From Enterococcus faecalis 13-SD-W-01 (GTDB lineage Bacteria > Bacillota > Bacilli > Lactobacillales > Enterococcaceae), in the NCBI GenBank assembly GCA_000415185.1, contig KE351655.1, forward strand, positions 88,146 to 152,145: a DNA stretch of 64,000 nt, written 5' to 3'. Of the stretch, positions 1-8,846 are shown piece after piece (position 1 is the first letter of the stretch; every line of letters begins with the position of its first letter). The translations under genes and the position numbers were made by a program. The notes below the pieces were generated by a model, which saw nothing but the letters and a program-made list of their open reading frames with translations, did not search any database and was not told the origin of the DNA.

Positions 1-38
1 TTAACGCTCAAGTCATATCGCTTTGCTCACAACCTCTA
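1..38 (-). repeat. Partial copy of the AGAGGTTGT palindromic repeat
   Basis: Reading the minus strand from 38, the sequence begins TAGAGGTTGTGAGCAAAGCG, the same 5' end as the units at 5416-5820 and 3160-3277. The rest lies outside the window. The TAG at its edge is the stop codon of the lipoprotein gene that ends here. Confidence 0.7.
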
Positions 39-428
39 CTTCATTTCTGCTAACTCAAAGACCACTTTATCACCATTTTTCAAAACAATATCTTTGGCTC
101 CTTTTGTCGCCATTTCTCCATTAATCGTAAAGGTCCAATATTTACTTGCTTGCTGATCTTGCTTTTGGCCGTCGATTTCAGTAATAAAACCATCGTCTGC
201 TTTGATTGCAAAGTTTTGTTCCATGACTTCATATAACGAGTCGCCATCTTTGAATTTGACTGTTTGATTTGCTGTTTCTTTGCCATCTGCTTTGATTGTG
301 ACTTGAGCAGAATGCTGAGCGATTTGCTCGCTGGATGTTTGCTCAGTGTTCTTGTTTGTTTCACTTTGACAGCCTGCAAAAACAGATAAACTCATCAATG
401 CCGCTGCTACTAATAGTGCTTTTTTCAT
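36..428 (-). CDS. DUF4430 (transcobalamin-like) lipoprotein
   Basis: A secreted lipoprotein of 130 residues. The N-terminus is a lipoprotein signal with lipobox LSVFAGC (lipidated Cys at residue 20), then a Ser/Thr/Gln-rich linker, then a domain of about 85 residues with YWTFTINGE and a KNGDKVVFELAE ending, typical of DUF4430, which is related to the C-terminal domain of transcobalamin/intrinsic factor. I use the ATG at 428, not an upstream one, because GGGGAAAG precedes it and the signal peptide starts there. The gene follows the B12-dependent ribonucleotide reductase by 17 bp on the same strand, which suggests a role in capturing cobalamin at the cell surface; that role is inference. Its TAG stop belongs to the repeat at 1-38. 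Confidence 0.8.
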   Translation of the reverse strand: MKKALLVAAALMSLSVFAGCQSETNKNTEQTSSEQIAQHSAQVTIKADGKETANQTVKFKDGDSLYEVMEQNFAIKADDGFITEIDGQKQDQQASKYWTFTINGEMATKGAKDIVLKNGDKVVFELAEMK

Positions 429-445
429 CTTTTCTTTCCCCTTTT

Positions 446-2938
446 TTATAATCCGCATTTCAATTGGACTTTGCAATTTGTACATGTGCTGCAGCCGCCG
501 ATTTCTTCAATTGTTCCTTCATGACAAATCGGACAAAGTTCAACTTCGGAAACTTCATTTTCTTGACTTGCTTTTTCGATTAGCTCTGTTTCAACTACTT
601 GTGACATCGTGTTTTCTTCTGCTTCAAGTGTCAATACTTGCGAGTCGCGGCTGCCATCGACATAAACAGTGCCGCCTTTTGCTCCCCCACGATAAAGTGA
701 TTCATAAATTGCTGCGACTTGTTTCACTTGGTACCCTTTTGGCGCATTGACCGTTTTTGAAATCGAGCTGTCGATCCAACGTTGAATCGTACATTGAACA
801 TCCACATGTGCTTCAGGTGCTAGATCCATTGCTGAAACAAAAAATTCTGGCAGCTGTTGTTTATTTGCTTGAGGATTTTCAGCCAAATATTCTTCCACGA
901 TTTCAGCATTGACTTCAATAAATTTACCCAGACGTCCGCTGCGGAAATAAGAAAAGGAAAAATAAGGTTCTAAACCTGTCGCAACTCCTGCCATTGTCCC
1001 AGTTGAGCCAGTTGGTGCGACTGTCAGCAAATGAGAATTTCGGATGCCGTATTTTAATATATCTTGACGAATCTTTTCAGGCATTTTTTGCATATAGCCT
1101 GAATGGATAAAGACTTCACGCAGTTTTTGAGTCTCCGCTTCTGTTTCTCCTGTCAAGAATGGGAAACTGCCTTTTTCTTTAGCTAATTCAATAGATGTTT
1201 GATACGCAGTAACTGCGATTGTCTCAAAAATCTGATCAATCAGCTGATTGCCTTCTTCTGATCCATAAGTTTTTTCGCAATAAATCAACAAATCAGCCAG
1301 TCCCATAACACCTAACCCGATGCGTCGTTCTCCTTTTGCTTGTTTTTCATTTTTATCAAAGAAGTAAGGTGTCGCATCAATAACATTGTCTTGGAAACGT
1401 ACGCTTGCTTGTACTGTTTCAGCGAGTTTTTCAAAATCAACACGCTTGTTCTTTTTATCTGCCATATTTGCTAAATTGATTGCAGCTAAATTACATACTG
1501 CATAAGGTGTCAAAGGCTGTTCGCCGCAAGGATTTGTCGCTACGACTTTTTGTCCGTAGGCTGCCGCGTTTGTCATCTCATTTGCATTATCGATAAAGAA
1601 GATTCCTGGTTCCGCAGAATAGGTTGCGCAAAAAGTAATCAGTTCCCAAAGATCTCGTGCTTTGATTGTTTGGTATACTTTGACTTTTCGACCAGTTCTT
1701 TCCCATTCTCGAACGTCACCGATTTCTGCCCAGTTTTTATCATAATCAGCCATTTCCTCTTCAGAATACTCTTCAATTGCTGGGAAACGCAAGCTGTACT
1801 CTTGGTCTTTTTCGACAGCTTCCATGAATTCTTTGGTCAAACATACTGAAATATTGGCACCTGTTAAAAATTCGCTGTTGTTTACTTCATAGTGGCCGCC
1901 AAGTGCTGTTTTTTGGGCCAGTTCTTTTAAATAGCTGTTTTCTTTAAGTGCAAGCGTATCTTTTTCATCAAGGATTTTTTCGTATAATTCTTTTTCTGCA
2001 GGTGCGAGTGGGACAAAATTCAATTTTTCTTGCGCAAATCGTTGGATTGTTGGATTTGGATTTGTTTTTATCAAATGTTGGAGAACAGCCGGGTTTTGGA
2101 TCTTTGAAATAATAAATTCAAAAATATCTGGGTGCCAGTCTGCCATCATGATCATTTGCGCCCCGCGCCGACTACCGCCTTGTTCAACTAAATTCGTCAG
2201 ATTCGCTAAGTCATTCAACCATGAAACAGCACCAGAAGATTTGCCGTTCACGCCATGGACAATGGCTGAACGAGGGCGCAAAGTTGATCCGTTTGTTCCT
2301 ACTCCACCGCCGCGGCTCATGATTTCCATCACTTCTTGACGATGTTGTGCCAAACCGCCTCTTGAATCATGGATAAAAGGCATCACAAAACAATTGAAGT
2401 AAGTGACTTCGGAAGCTGTTCCTGCGCCATACAGAACTCTGCCGGCAGGAATCAGATTTTGTTCTGCCAAATGTTGATAAAATGTTTGGAAAAGTTCTTC
2501 TTGATTGCCTGTTTGGTCATTTTTTGCAATCCCGTTTGCCACACGTTTGGCAATTTGTTCGAAGCATAGTTCCATTGGTTTTTCAACTTCGATTCGCTCT
2601 CTTTTTACACGTCCAGATTCGGCTTCTTTCGGATCAGTTAATGCGCTTCTGAACTCTTCTTCTACTTCGATCTCTAGCTGACTGCCTTCTATTTTTCGGA
2701 CGATCCCGATACCTCTTGCAGGATATTTAGGATCAGCTTGCGTGGTTAAAACAACAAGGTCTCCTGTTGAAATCGTCTCGCCTTTCGGATCTTTGAATGC
2801 GTAACGATCCAACATGATAAGACGAGAAATGCCCTCAAATGTTTGAGTCATTTCTTCTGTGATTGGATAAACGCCTGGGAAAAGAAGGATCTCCTTATTT
2901 AATTTGTCTATTATTTCTGCAGGTAAACTGGTTACCAT
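446..2938 (-). CDS. nrdJ: Class II adenosylcobalamin-dependent ribonucleotide reductase
   Basis: An 830-residue enzyme that reduces ribonucleotides to deoxyribonucleotides using a radical generated from adenosylcobalamin, so it needs no oxygen and no small subunit. Seen: the finger-loop motif NPCGEQPL near residue 470, VAPTGSTGTMAGVATG further on, and a C-terminal Cys-rich tail (residues about 800-830) with CPICHEG, GCSTCTNC and KCG, typical of NrdJ. The start ATG at 2938 has GGAG about 9 nt upstream. Two NrdR boxes lie upstream at 2964-3010. The downstream neighbour is a transcobalamin-like lipoprotein. No cobalamin synthesis gene is present in the window, so B12 is probably scavenged. Confidence 0.93.
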   Translation of the reverse strand: MVTSLPAEIIDKLNKEILLFPGVYPITEEMTQTFEGISRLIMLDRYAFKDPKGETISTGDLVVLTTQADPKYPARGIGIVRKIEGSQLEIEVEEEFRSALTDPKEAESGRVKRERIEVEKPMELCFEQIAKRVANGIAKNDQTGNQEELFQTFYQHLAEQNLIPAGRVLYGAGTASEVTYFNCFVMPFIHDSRGGLAQHRQEVMEIMSRGGGVGTNGSTLRPRSAIVHGVNGKSSGAVSWLNDLANLTNLVEQGGSRRGAQMIMMADWHPDIFEFIISKIQNPAVLQHLIKTNPNPTIQRFAQEKLNFVPLAPAEKELYEKILDEKDTLALKENSYLKELAQKTALGGHYEVNNSEFLTGANISVCLTKEFMEAVEKDQEYSLRFPAIEEYSEEEMADYDKNWAEIGDVREWERTGRKVKVYQTIKARDLWELITFCATYSAEPGIFFIDNANEMTNAAAYGQKVVATNPCGEQPLTPYAVCNLAAINLANMADKKNKRVDFEKLAETVQASVRFQDNVIDATPYFFDKNEKQAKGERRIGLGVMGLADLLIYCEKTYGSEEGNQLIDQIFETIAVTAYQTSIELAKEKGSFPFLTGETEAETQKLREVFIHSGYMQKMPEKIRQDILKYGIRNSHLLTVAPTGSTGTMAGVATGLEPYFSFSYFRSGRLGKFIEVNAEIVEEYLAENPQANKQQLPEFFVSAMDLAPEAHVDVQCTIQRWIDSSISKTVNAPKGYQVKQVAAIYESLYRGGAKGGTVYVDGSRDSQVLTLEAEENTMSQVVETELIEKASQENEVSEVELCPICHEGTIEEIGGCSTCTNCKVQLKCGL

Positions 2939-2963
2939 TTCCTCACTCCTCGCAAAAGATAAA

Positions 2964-2979
2964 ACACCATATATTGTAT
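2964..2979 (-). promoter_or_regulatory. NrdR box, proximal
   Basis: The + strand reads ACACCATATATTGTAT, matching the known NrdR consensus acaCwAtATaTwgtgt at 14 of 16 positions. It lies 26 bp upstream of the nrdJ start. Confidence 0.85.
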
Positions 2980-2994
2980 TCGCAATTAATTATC

Positions 2995-3010
2995 ACACTA
3001 TATATAGTTT
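2995..3010 (-). promoter_or_regulatory. NrdR box, distal
   Basis: The + strand reads ACACTATATATAGTTT, one mismatch from the NrdR consensus. It is spaced 31 bp (about three helical turns) from the proximal box, the usual tandem geometry for cooperative NrdR binding. Confidence 0.88.
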
Positions 3011-3073
3011 ATTTCAACGTTGAAATAATTTATTTTTGTGGTAGAATGAGAATATTTCTCAATTAAACAAAAC

Positions 3074-3103
3074 AAAAAAACCGGCTGTTGGGCCGGTTTT
3101 TTT
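3074..3103. terminator. Bidirectional intrinsic terminator
   Basis: Stem AACCGGC/GCCGGTT with a 6-nt loop, flanked by A-rich and T-rich tracts, so it can work both ways. On the minus strand it would end the transcript of the small gene at 3276 before the nrdJ promoter. Confidence 0.85.
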
Positions 3104-3126
3104 GTCGTTTAAAAATTTGTTATTGC

Positions 3127-3277
3127 TTGGAGCTGATCGGTTCATTCACAACCTCTACTAAACGGTGTTCGCAGCATTGCTTCTACGGAATTAAGCCTAA
3201 CAAATCAAAAATATGAGAAGCTATTTCTAATTTGTCATTCTTAATTCTTGAAGCAGACCATGCTGCTTACAACCTCT
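3127..3277 (-). repeat. Palindromic intergenic repeat, one full unit (3160-3277) and one partial (3127-3157)
   Basis: The minus-strand unit starts TAGAGGTTGTAAGC and ends GAACACCGTTT, like the tandem units at 5416-5820. Its core has the same loop text (TAGCTTCTCATATTTTT) but stem arms of its own (GAATTAAG with CTTAATTC; ACAAAT with ATTTGT). A second partial unit starts immediately after it. The TAG that opens the full unit is the stop codon of the gene at 3276. Confidence 0.8.
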
Positions 3278-3575
3278 ACATTTGCTCTTTACTTTTCAAT
3301 GGCTCTTCGTAGGTCGTTCCATCATAGCAAAATCTTGTTTCAATGGTTGGCTCTTGGTCTTCAGCATACAGATATTGACTAAATGGAAAGTCGATACTTT
3401 CCCCTGATTTTGTTTCGTCACCTGAAATCTCATAGCTCATTTTTTCATTTACGTCTTGCTGGCGTAATGAATCCAATACTGCATCTACGATTTCTTGATC
3501 ACTTTTTGGGTCTTTTACTAGTTTTTTATAATCTCTTAGAAATTTTTCTTGTCCTTCAAATAATTCCATTAACAT
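3276..3575 (-). CDS. Hypothetical protein, small and acidic
   Basis: I do not recognise this protein of about 99 residues. It is soluble, charged and mostly helical at the N-terminus (MELFEGQEKFLRDYKKL), with no signal peptide or membrane segment and a Lys/Glu-rich tail. ATGs also occur at 3593 and 3590, but GAGGCG lies 9 nt before the ATG at 3575, so I prefer that start. It sits just upstream of the dioxygenase gene's 3' end on the same strand, but with a small gap and no clear functional link. Its stop codon is supplied by the inserted repeat, so its original C-terminus may have been altered. Confidence 0.6.
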   Translation of the reverse strand: MLMELFEGQEKFLRDYKKLVKDPKSDQEIVDAVLDSLRQQDVNEKMSYEISGDETKSGESIDFPFSQYLYAEDQEPTIETRFCYDGTTYEEPLKSKEQM

Positions 3576-3607
3576 ATTTCTTCGCCTCATCATAATTGAT
3601 TTATTTT

Positions 3608-4582
3608 TTATTCATGCTGCTGTTTTTCCAAAATACTTTCCACTGTTTCTCGAATATCTTTCAGATAGTTTGGCAAATAGAGCGGAATATCTTCAAACAC
3701 ATTGCTTTGGTTCGCATAAGCTTTCGGATCTAAAAATCCTATTTCTTCTGTGGCGACTTCAAACAATAATTGATTTGGTTCTCTAAAGTAAAGAGATTCA
3801 AAAAATTCTCTATTTTTAATACCAGAGTTATTGAAATTTTTCAGATTGAGTCTCTTGTCTACTGCCTCCAGCTCTTCCATCCCTTTTACGCCAAAAGCGA
3901 CATGATGGACGCCGCCAATCCCTTGTTCCGCAATTGGATTTTCCACGTCTTGGATGATGTGGACTTCTTGATAGAATTTTTCGTCTTGGTTCTCGAGGAT
4001 CGTCACTTCATTTTTTGTTTCAAAAAACGGGGTCACTGATTTTCTTTGCCAGCCAAAATTCAATAATTCTCTTTCCGTTGCTTCCGCAAATTGCACGCGT
4101 AGTTGGATTGCATCGATTCCGGTAATGGCATGTTCTGTTGGTATCCCTTCACTTGTATAAGGGAAATAATCGTTTGGGTCCTCAAAATCTCTAAGTGGTG
4201 TCAATGCCATTTGTGTGTTATCTGGCGCTTCAAAACGCAACATTGGACGCCCTTCAAAAGTTTCGATCCCATAGTGGCAAATATCGTGTTTTTCCAATTG
4301 TTCCGCCCAGAAGCCTAATGATTCAACAGTTGGTACTTTCATCACTGTACGTTCGATCGCATTTGTACCAAATTTGTTATCTTCACCGTCTCTTAGTTCA
4401 AAAAACGTTATTTCAGTGCCGACTCTCTGTGCAGCATCTGAAAAGAAAAGATGATACATCGAATGATCGTCTTGATTGATTGTTTTCATTAGTAATTTTA
4501 GCCCTAATACATTATGATAAAAGTCAAATGTAGGTTTAATATAGCGATTTAAAATGGAGATATGATGGATACGTCCAGTCAT
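3608..4582 (-). CDS. Ring-cleaving dioxygenase, VOC/glyoxalase family (MhqO-like)
   Basis: A 324-residue protein with two tandem vicinal-oxygen-chelate modules: the first begins IHHISILNRYIKPTFDFYHNVLGLKL and the second centres on GGVHHVAFGVK, each supplying a His of the metal site, with a Glu near LLFEVATEE. Firmicute relatives (MhqO/MhqE) are putative thiol-dependent dioxygenases of quinone and catechol resistance. I start at the ATG at 4582 with AAAGGAT about 10 nt upstream, not at the longer frame to 4612. It is divergent from an MhqD-like hydrolase, the partner known from mhqNOP/mhqD regulons. Confidence 0.8.
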   Translation of the reverse strand: MTGRIHHISILNRYIKPTFDFYHNVLGLKLLMKTINQDDHSMYHLFFSDAAQRVGTEITFFELRDGEDNKFGTNAIERTVMKVPTVESLGFWAEQLEKHDICHYGIETFEGRPMLRFEAPDNTQMALTPLRDFEDPNDYFPYTSEGIPTEHAITGIDAIQLRVQFAEATERELLNFGWQRKSVTPFFETKNEVTILENQDEKFYQEVHIIQDVENPIAEQGIGGVHHVAFGVKGMEELEAVDKRLNLKNFNNSGIKNREFFESLYFREPNQLLFEVATEEIGFLDPKAYANQSNVFEDIPLYLPNYLKDIRETVESILEKQQHE

Positions 4583-4630
4583 AGTACATCTATCCTTTCT
4601 ACATAAAATCAAATTTTTTGGAGGTTGCTT

Positions 4631-5212
4631 ATGGAATCATTTTTTCAAAAAGGGAAAGATCCAGATACACTTGTCGTTGCTTTTCACGGTACTGGAGGAA
4701 ATGAATATCAATTATTGACAACGATTGCCAAGTTATTCCCTAATGCAAGTATACTAAGTTTTCTCGGAGATGTTGGCGTAGGCGCTCAAAGAAGATTTTT
4801 CGCCCCTCTTGTCAATCAAAAAGCAGACCGTGAAGATTTCAATCAGCATGTCGAAAATTTCATTGAAAATGTTTGGCCATCCGTTGAGAAAAGCAGTAAA
4901 AAAATTGTCTTTATCGGCTATTCAAATGGCGCGAACTTCTTGTTAGGACTATTAGAAAAAGCACCAAATATCGCAGATGACTTTATTCTCCTTCATCCAA
5001 TCGATCTAGGGTACCAATTCGATGCTGCTTCAGATGCCAATGTTATCTTAACAACAGGTTCTCAAGACACTATCAGTCTCCCGGGCGATGTTTTGAAGCT
5101 GACAAAACAGTTGGAAGCTGTCTTTCCTTCTGTAGAATTGCTGATTGCAGACGGCAGCCACCAAGTAACATCAGAAGAAATCAACGAAATCCATCAATTT
5201 CTTCAACAATAA
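4631..5212 (+). CDS. Carboxylesterase/phospholipase-like alpha/beta hydrolase (MhqD-like)
   Basis: A 193-residue alpha/beta hydrolase. Seen: the oxyanion-side motif FHGTGGNE near residue 20, nucleophile elbow GYSNGAN (Ser about 98) and the catalytic His in DGSHQ near residue 176. The ATG at 4631 has GGAGG 6 nt upstream; an upstream in-frame TTG at 4625 is too close to that site. Family knowledge links such proteins to quinone/catechol detoxification beside ring-cleaving dioxygenases, and the divergent neighbour is one. The substrate is unknown. It ends in an intrinsic terminator at 5221-5268. Confidence 0.82.
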   Translation: MESFFQKGKDPDTLVVAFHGTGGNEYQLLTTIAKLFPNASILSFLGDVGVGAQRRFFAPLVNQKADREDFNQHVENFIENVWPSVEKSSKKIVFIGYSNGANFLLGLLEKAPNIADDFILLHPIDLGYQFDAASDANVILTTGSQDTISLPGDVLKLTKQLEAVFPSVELLIADGSHQVTSEEINEIHQFLQQ

Positions 5213-5220
5213 GAAAAATG

Positions 5221-5268
5221 ACGCCAAGAGAGCACGCGAGCAAGTCGCTCAGCTCCTTGGCGTTTTTT
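5221..5268 (+). terminator. Intrinsic terminator of the hydrolase gene
   Basis: ACGCCAAG pairs with CTTGGCGT across a 27-nt loop that itself contains GCGAG/CTCGC-like pairing, followed by six T. Starts 8 bp after the stop codon. Confidence 0.85.
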
Positions 5269-5415
5269 CAGATCTTGCATAAAATTTTTTTGATCATAAA
5301 ATCTATGTTTATTGTCAAAAAACAAAATTTTCATTTCAAATAATGACAGCCTTTACTTCCTTGTGTGCCAAGGCTAGAGTGAGTATAACAAAGGGAAAAA
5401 ATAACGTCAAATATA

Positions 5416-5820
5416 AGAGGTTGTGAGCAAAGCGTTCTGGCCCGAGCATTAAGACTCTTTTATCCGAGAAAATGGCTTTCCACATTTTTTCGGATAAAAG
5501 CTTAATGCCGAGGGGCAGCTTTGTGAACACCGTTTGGAAAGAGGTTGTGAGCGAGCTGTTCAGCTCCAAGTAATAAGCTGCTTCTCTGGGAAATAGCTTC
5601 TCATATTTTTCAGAGAAGCAGCTTATTACCGAAGGAGTTAGCTCGCGAACGCCGTTTAAGAGAGGTCGTAAGCAACATGTTCTGCTTCAAGAATTAAGGA
5701 CAAAAAAGAAAAAACAGCTTTTCATGTTTTTGGCTTTTTTGAATTTAATTCCGAAGAAGCAATGTTGAGAACACCGTTTAAAGAGGTCGTGAACAAAGCG
5801 TTCTGACCCGAGCACCAAGT
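5416..5820 (+). repeat. Tandem array of about 119-bp palindromic repeats (3 full, 1 partial)
   Basis: Units at 5416-5535, 5540-5657, 5661-5779 and a partial at 5782-5820. Each begins AGAGGTYGTRAGC and the full ones end GAACRCCGTTT. The core of each folds on itself; for example 5571-5588 pairs over 18 bp with 5610-5627. The loop resembles AGCTTYTCATRTTTTT in all copies, while the stem sequences differ from unit to unit. A 77-residue reading frame over this array is not considered a gene. Similar short palindromic intergenic elements are known in enterococci. Confidence 0.85.
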
Positions 5821-5870
5821 AGGTACTGTTCCACATCGCATCACTTCATCCTTCGTGTTTCACAGCAATA

Positions 5871-5923
5871 AAAAAAATCCCAGAAAACAGATTAGGGGGG
5901 AAACCTGTTTTCTGGGATTTTTT
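5871..5923. terminator. Intrinsic terminator of the copper operon
   Basis: A 15-bp perfect stem, AATCCCAGAAAACAG with CTGTTTTCTGGGATT, with T-rich tracts on both sides. It lies 60 bp beyond the copZ stop codon on the minus strand. Confidence 0.9.
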
Positions 5924-5982
5924 GACGATAGTTAGTGTTTTCTAAATCGGGGAAGAATCATTCACACTTTTCAATCAGCGGA

Positions 5983-6180
5983 TTAGTCGATGATTGTGTA
6001 TTTTGTATCTGCTAAAGCGTCTTTTAATTCGCTGACAGAAGCATCTCCCACGACTTTTGCTGTTTTGCTTTCCAAATCTACCGTTGCTTCGGTCACATTT
6101 GTTAGACCTTCAAATTTTTCTTTGACTGCTGAAGCACAGCCATCACATTTCATGTTTTCGATTTTCACTGTTTGTTCCAT
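5983..6180 (-). CDS. copZ: Copper chaperone CopZ
   Basis: A 65-residue single heavy-metal-associated domain with the copper-binding motif MKCDGCAS at residues 10-17. CopZ carries Cu(I) in the cytosol and delivers it to the copper ATPase and the CopY repressor. It lies about 100 bp downstream of copA on the same strand and is followed by a strong terminator, so it is probably the last gene of the copA transcript. Confidence 0.93.
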   Translation of the reverse strand: MEQTVKIENMKCDGCASAVKEKFEGLTNVTEATVDLESKTAKVVGDASVSELKDALADTKYTIID

Positions 6181-6277
6181 TCTAATCTCTCCAATTCTTT
6201 CAATACTTCTATAATGGTTATTTAAAAATATGCTTTGTTTTTTTGTTCATGCAGCTGGTCACAAGAAACAGATTGCT

Positions 6278-8743
6278 TTATTTACTGTCTAGTTTCAAAC
6301 CTTTCAAACGCAAGGCATTCAGTAAAACAGAAACAGAACTAAAGCTCATTGCTGCGCCAGCTAACATTGGATTCAATAATGGGCCGCCGAACAAATATAA
6401 GATTCCCATTGCAACAGGGATACCTAATGTATTGTATGCAAATGCCCAGAATAGATTTTGTTTGATGTTTCTGATGGTCAAACGGCTCAATTGGATTGCT
6501 TTTGGCACATCCATCAAATCACTTCTCATCAATACGATGTCTGCGGATTCCATAGCGATGTCTGTTCCTGAACCAATAGCGATACCAATATCTGCTTGTG
6601 CTAAAGCTGGTGCATCGTTGATTCCATCACCGACCATTGCTACTTTTTTTCCATCATTTTGAAGTTTAGACACTTCACTTGCTTTATCTTCTGGCAGAAC
6701 TTCACTTAACACGCGGTCGATGCCGACTTGTTTAGCAATTGCTTCTGCTGTTCGCTTGTTGTCTCCAGTAATCATCGCTACTTCGATGCCCATTTCATGA
6801 AGACGTTCGATTGCTTTTTTACTTGTTTCTTTAATCGTATCTGCTACTGCAATGATCCCGACAAGCGTATTATTTCGAGAAACATACATTGGTGTCTTTC
6901 CTTCTTCAGCTAAACGATCAGAGACTTGTTCAAAAGTTGTAAAAGCAACGAACTGGCTTTCCATCAATTTTTTGTTTCCAAGATGGAATCGGTCGCCATC
7001 GATTTCAACGCTGATCCCATGGCCTGGAATTGCTTGGAAGTTATTTATAGGGAGAGATTTCAGACCTCTTTCTTCCCCTTCACGAACGATTGCTTCGCCT
7101 AGAGGATGTTCTGAACCTTCTTCTGCAGATTTTGCAATTTGTAAAAGCAGTTCTTCTTCTATGCCATTTGTAACGATATCTGTTACTTTTGGTTTGCCTT
7201 CTGTGATTGTTCCTGTTTTGTCAAAGACGATTGTTTGGATTTTATGTGTAATTTCTAAGACATCACCGCTTTTGATCAAAATACCATTTTCTGCGCCTTT
7301 TCCTGTTCCCACCATGATTGCTGTTGGTGTAGCTAATCCTAACGCACAAGGACAAGCAATGACTAAAACAGAAATTGTGATCGTTAAAGCGAATACCCAA
7401 GATTCTTGACCTAAAAAGAACCAAACTAAACCAGAAAGAATAGCCAAAACAATCACGATCGGCACAAATATCCCAGAGACCATATCTGCCATTTTAGCGA
7501 TTGGGGCTTTTGAACCTTGCGCATCTTCTACGAGTTTGATGATTTGTGATAAAGCAGTATCTTTACCGATTTTTGTTGCTTTGAAACGGATAGAACCATT
7601 TTTATTTACACTGGCACCAATAACATTGTCGCCGACTTTTTTCTCTACAGGCATGCTTTCACCTGTCAGCATCGATTCATCGATTGAGGTACTTCCTTCA
7701 ATCACCACACCGTCAACGGGGATTTTTTCGCCAGGACGAACAACAATCACATCATCGACTTGGACAGATTCGATAGGAATATCAAGGATTTCTGTACCGC
7801 GAACGACTTTTGCTGTTTTTGGCGCTAAGCCCATCAATTTTTTGATGGCTTCAGATGTTTTCCCTTTTGACACGACTTCAAAGTATTTACCCAATGTGAT
7901 CAATGTTAGGATCGTTGCTGCTGATTCGTAATAAAGATTCATTGCAAATTCGGCATCGCCCATGTAAATCAAAACTGTCCCATAAAGACTGTATAGAAAC
8001 GCTGCGCTGGTTCCTAAAGCCACTAAAGAGTCCATGTTTGGATGACCTTTAAATAATGTACGAAAGCCAACCGTAAAGAAAGGTGTACCTAAATACAAGA
8101 CTGGCAGCAATAAAATAAGCTGAGTCGTTGAAAATGCAACTGGACTGTTCATTGGATCAAGAAATCCTGGCAGAGGCAAACCAATCATATGGCCCATTGC
8201 TATATATAAAAGCGGAACAGTGAAAACCGCTGAGATCCAAAATCTTTGCCACATGTTTTTGATTTGTTTTTCTTTTGCTTTTTGTTTGTCTTCTGCTGCG
8301 GATGTGCTTTCTTCAGGAAGAAGTGCTGCATATCCAGCATCGGAAACAGCTGTCATTATATCTGAAACAGAAACACTTGCACCTGCTAGATTGACATTCA
8401 TTTTTTCTGTCGCTAGGTTAACATTGACATTGCCCGCACCTACCAGTTTGCTGACTGTTTTTTCAATCGTCTGCGCACAAGATGCACAAGTCATTCCTTC
8501 AATCAAGAATGTTTCTGAATCAGCTGGTTTTTCAGTGTCTATTGCTTTATATCCAGAGTTTCCGACTGCATTTTCAATGTCTTCGGCAGTCACTTGTGAT
8601 GGATCATATTCGATATTCAATTTTTCTGTTGCCAGATTTACTGCGGCATTGCCGACACCAGTTAATTTTTTTGCTGCTTTTTCAACAGTCATCGCACAGG
8701 ATGCACAGGTCATTCCTTCTATATCAAAAGTTTTCTTTTCCAT
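6278..8743 (-). CDS. copA: Copper-translocating P-type ATPase CopA
   Basis: An 821-residue P1B-type ATPase. Two N-terminal heavy-metal domains each carry GMTCASC (near residues 10 and 83), followed by membrane helices, the TGES actuator motif, the transport motif CPC near residue 462, the phosphorylation site DKTGT near 504, SEHPLG and [10 protein letters not shown]. The reading frame opens further upstream, but the ATG at 8743 has GGGGGA before it and starts directly at the metal domain. Two N-terminal metal domains are more than the single one of E. hirae CopA. Two degenerate cop boxes lie upstream. Confidence 0.93.
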   Translation of the reverse strand: MEKKTFDIEGMTCASCAMTVEKAAKKLTGVGNAAVNLATEKLNIEYDPSQVTAEDIENAVGNSGYKAIDTEKPADSETFLIEGMTCASCAQTIEKTVSKLVGAGNVNVNLATEKMNVNLAGASVSVSDIMTAVSDAGYAALLPEESTSAAEDKQKAKEKQIKNMWQRFWISAVFTVPLLYIAMGHMIGLPLPGFLDPMNSPVAFSTTQLILLLPVLYLGTPFFTVGFRTLFKGHPNMDSLVALGTSAAFLYSLYGTVLIYMGDAEFAMNLYYESAATILTLITLGKYFEVVSKGKTSEAIKKLMGLAPKTAKVVRGTEILDIPIESVQVDDVIVVRPGEKIPVDGVVIEGSTSIDESMLTGESMPVEKKVGDNVIGASVNKNGSIRFKATKIGKDTALSQIIKLVEDAQGSKAPIAKMADMVSGIFVPIVIVLAILSGLVWFFLGQESWVFALTITISVLVIACPCALGLATPTAIMVGTGKGAENGILIKSGDVLEITHKIQTIVFDKTGTITEGKPKVTDIVTNGIEEELLLQIAKSAEEGSEHPLGEAIVREGEERGLKSLPINNFQAIPGHGISVEIDGDRFHLGNKKLMESQFVAFTTFEQVSDRLAEEGKTPMYVSRNNTLVGIIAVADTIKETSKKAIERLHEMGIEVAMITGDNKRTAEAIAKQVGIDRVLSEVLPEDKASEVSKLQNDGKKVAMVGDGINDAPALAQADIGIAIGSGTDIAMESADIVLMRSDLMDVPKAIQLSRLTIRNIKQNLFWAFAYNTLGIPVAMGILYLFGGPLLNPMLAGAAMSFSSVSVLLNALRLKGLKLDSK

Positions 8744-8788
8744 GTTTCCCCCTGCTTTCTTATTTAAGCTTTCAATCGTCCCTGTTTC

Positions 8789-8804
8789 GTTTACATTTGA
8801 AAAC
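8789..8804 (-). promoter_or_regulatory. CopY operator-like site (cop box) 1 of copA
   Basis: GTTTACATTTGAAAAC; the core differs from the known cop box TACAnnTGTA at one position. It lies 46 bp upstream of the copA start. Confidence 0.6.
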
Positions 8805-8830
8805 GAACGCAGAATCATCTTACACCCACC

Positions 8831-8846
8831 GTTTACGTTTGTCAAC
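8831..8846 (-). promoter_or_regulatory. CopY operator-like site (cop box) 2 of copA
   Basis: GTTTACGTTTGTCAAC, two mismatches from the perfect dyad found upstream of copB. It is 42 bp (four helical turns) from site 1, which supports a paired operator. Confidence 0.5.

Noticed and set aside
2939-3275. Cobalamin riboswitch upstream of nrdJ
   Set aside because: The region is fully accounted for by NrdR boxes, a terminator and the repeat; no B12-box-like text was seen and the leader is too short.
5336-5569. 77-residue minus-strand reading frame
   Set aside because: It lies across the palindromic repeat array, lacks a ribosome binding site and has no recognisable protein features.
6852-7409. 185-residue plus-strand frame opposite copA
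   Set aside because: Antisense shadow of a conserved P-type ATPase core.
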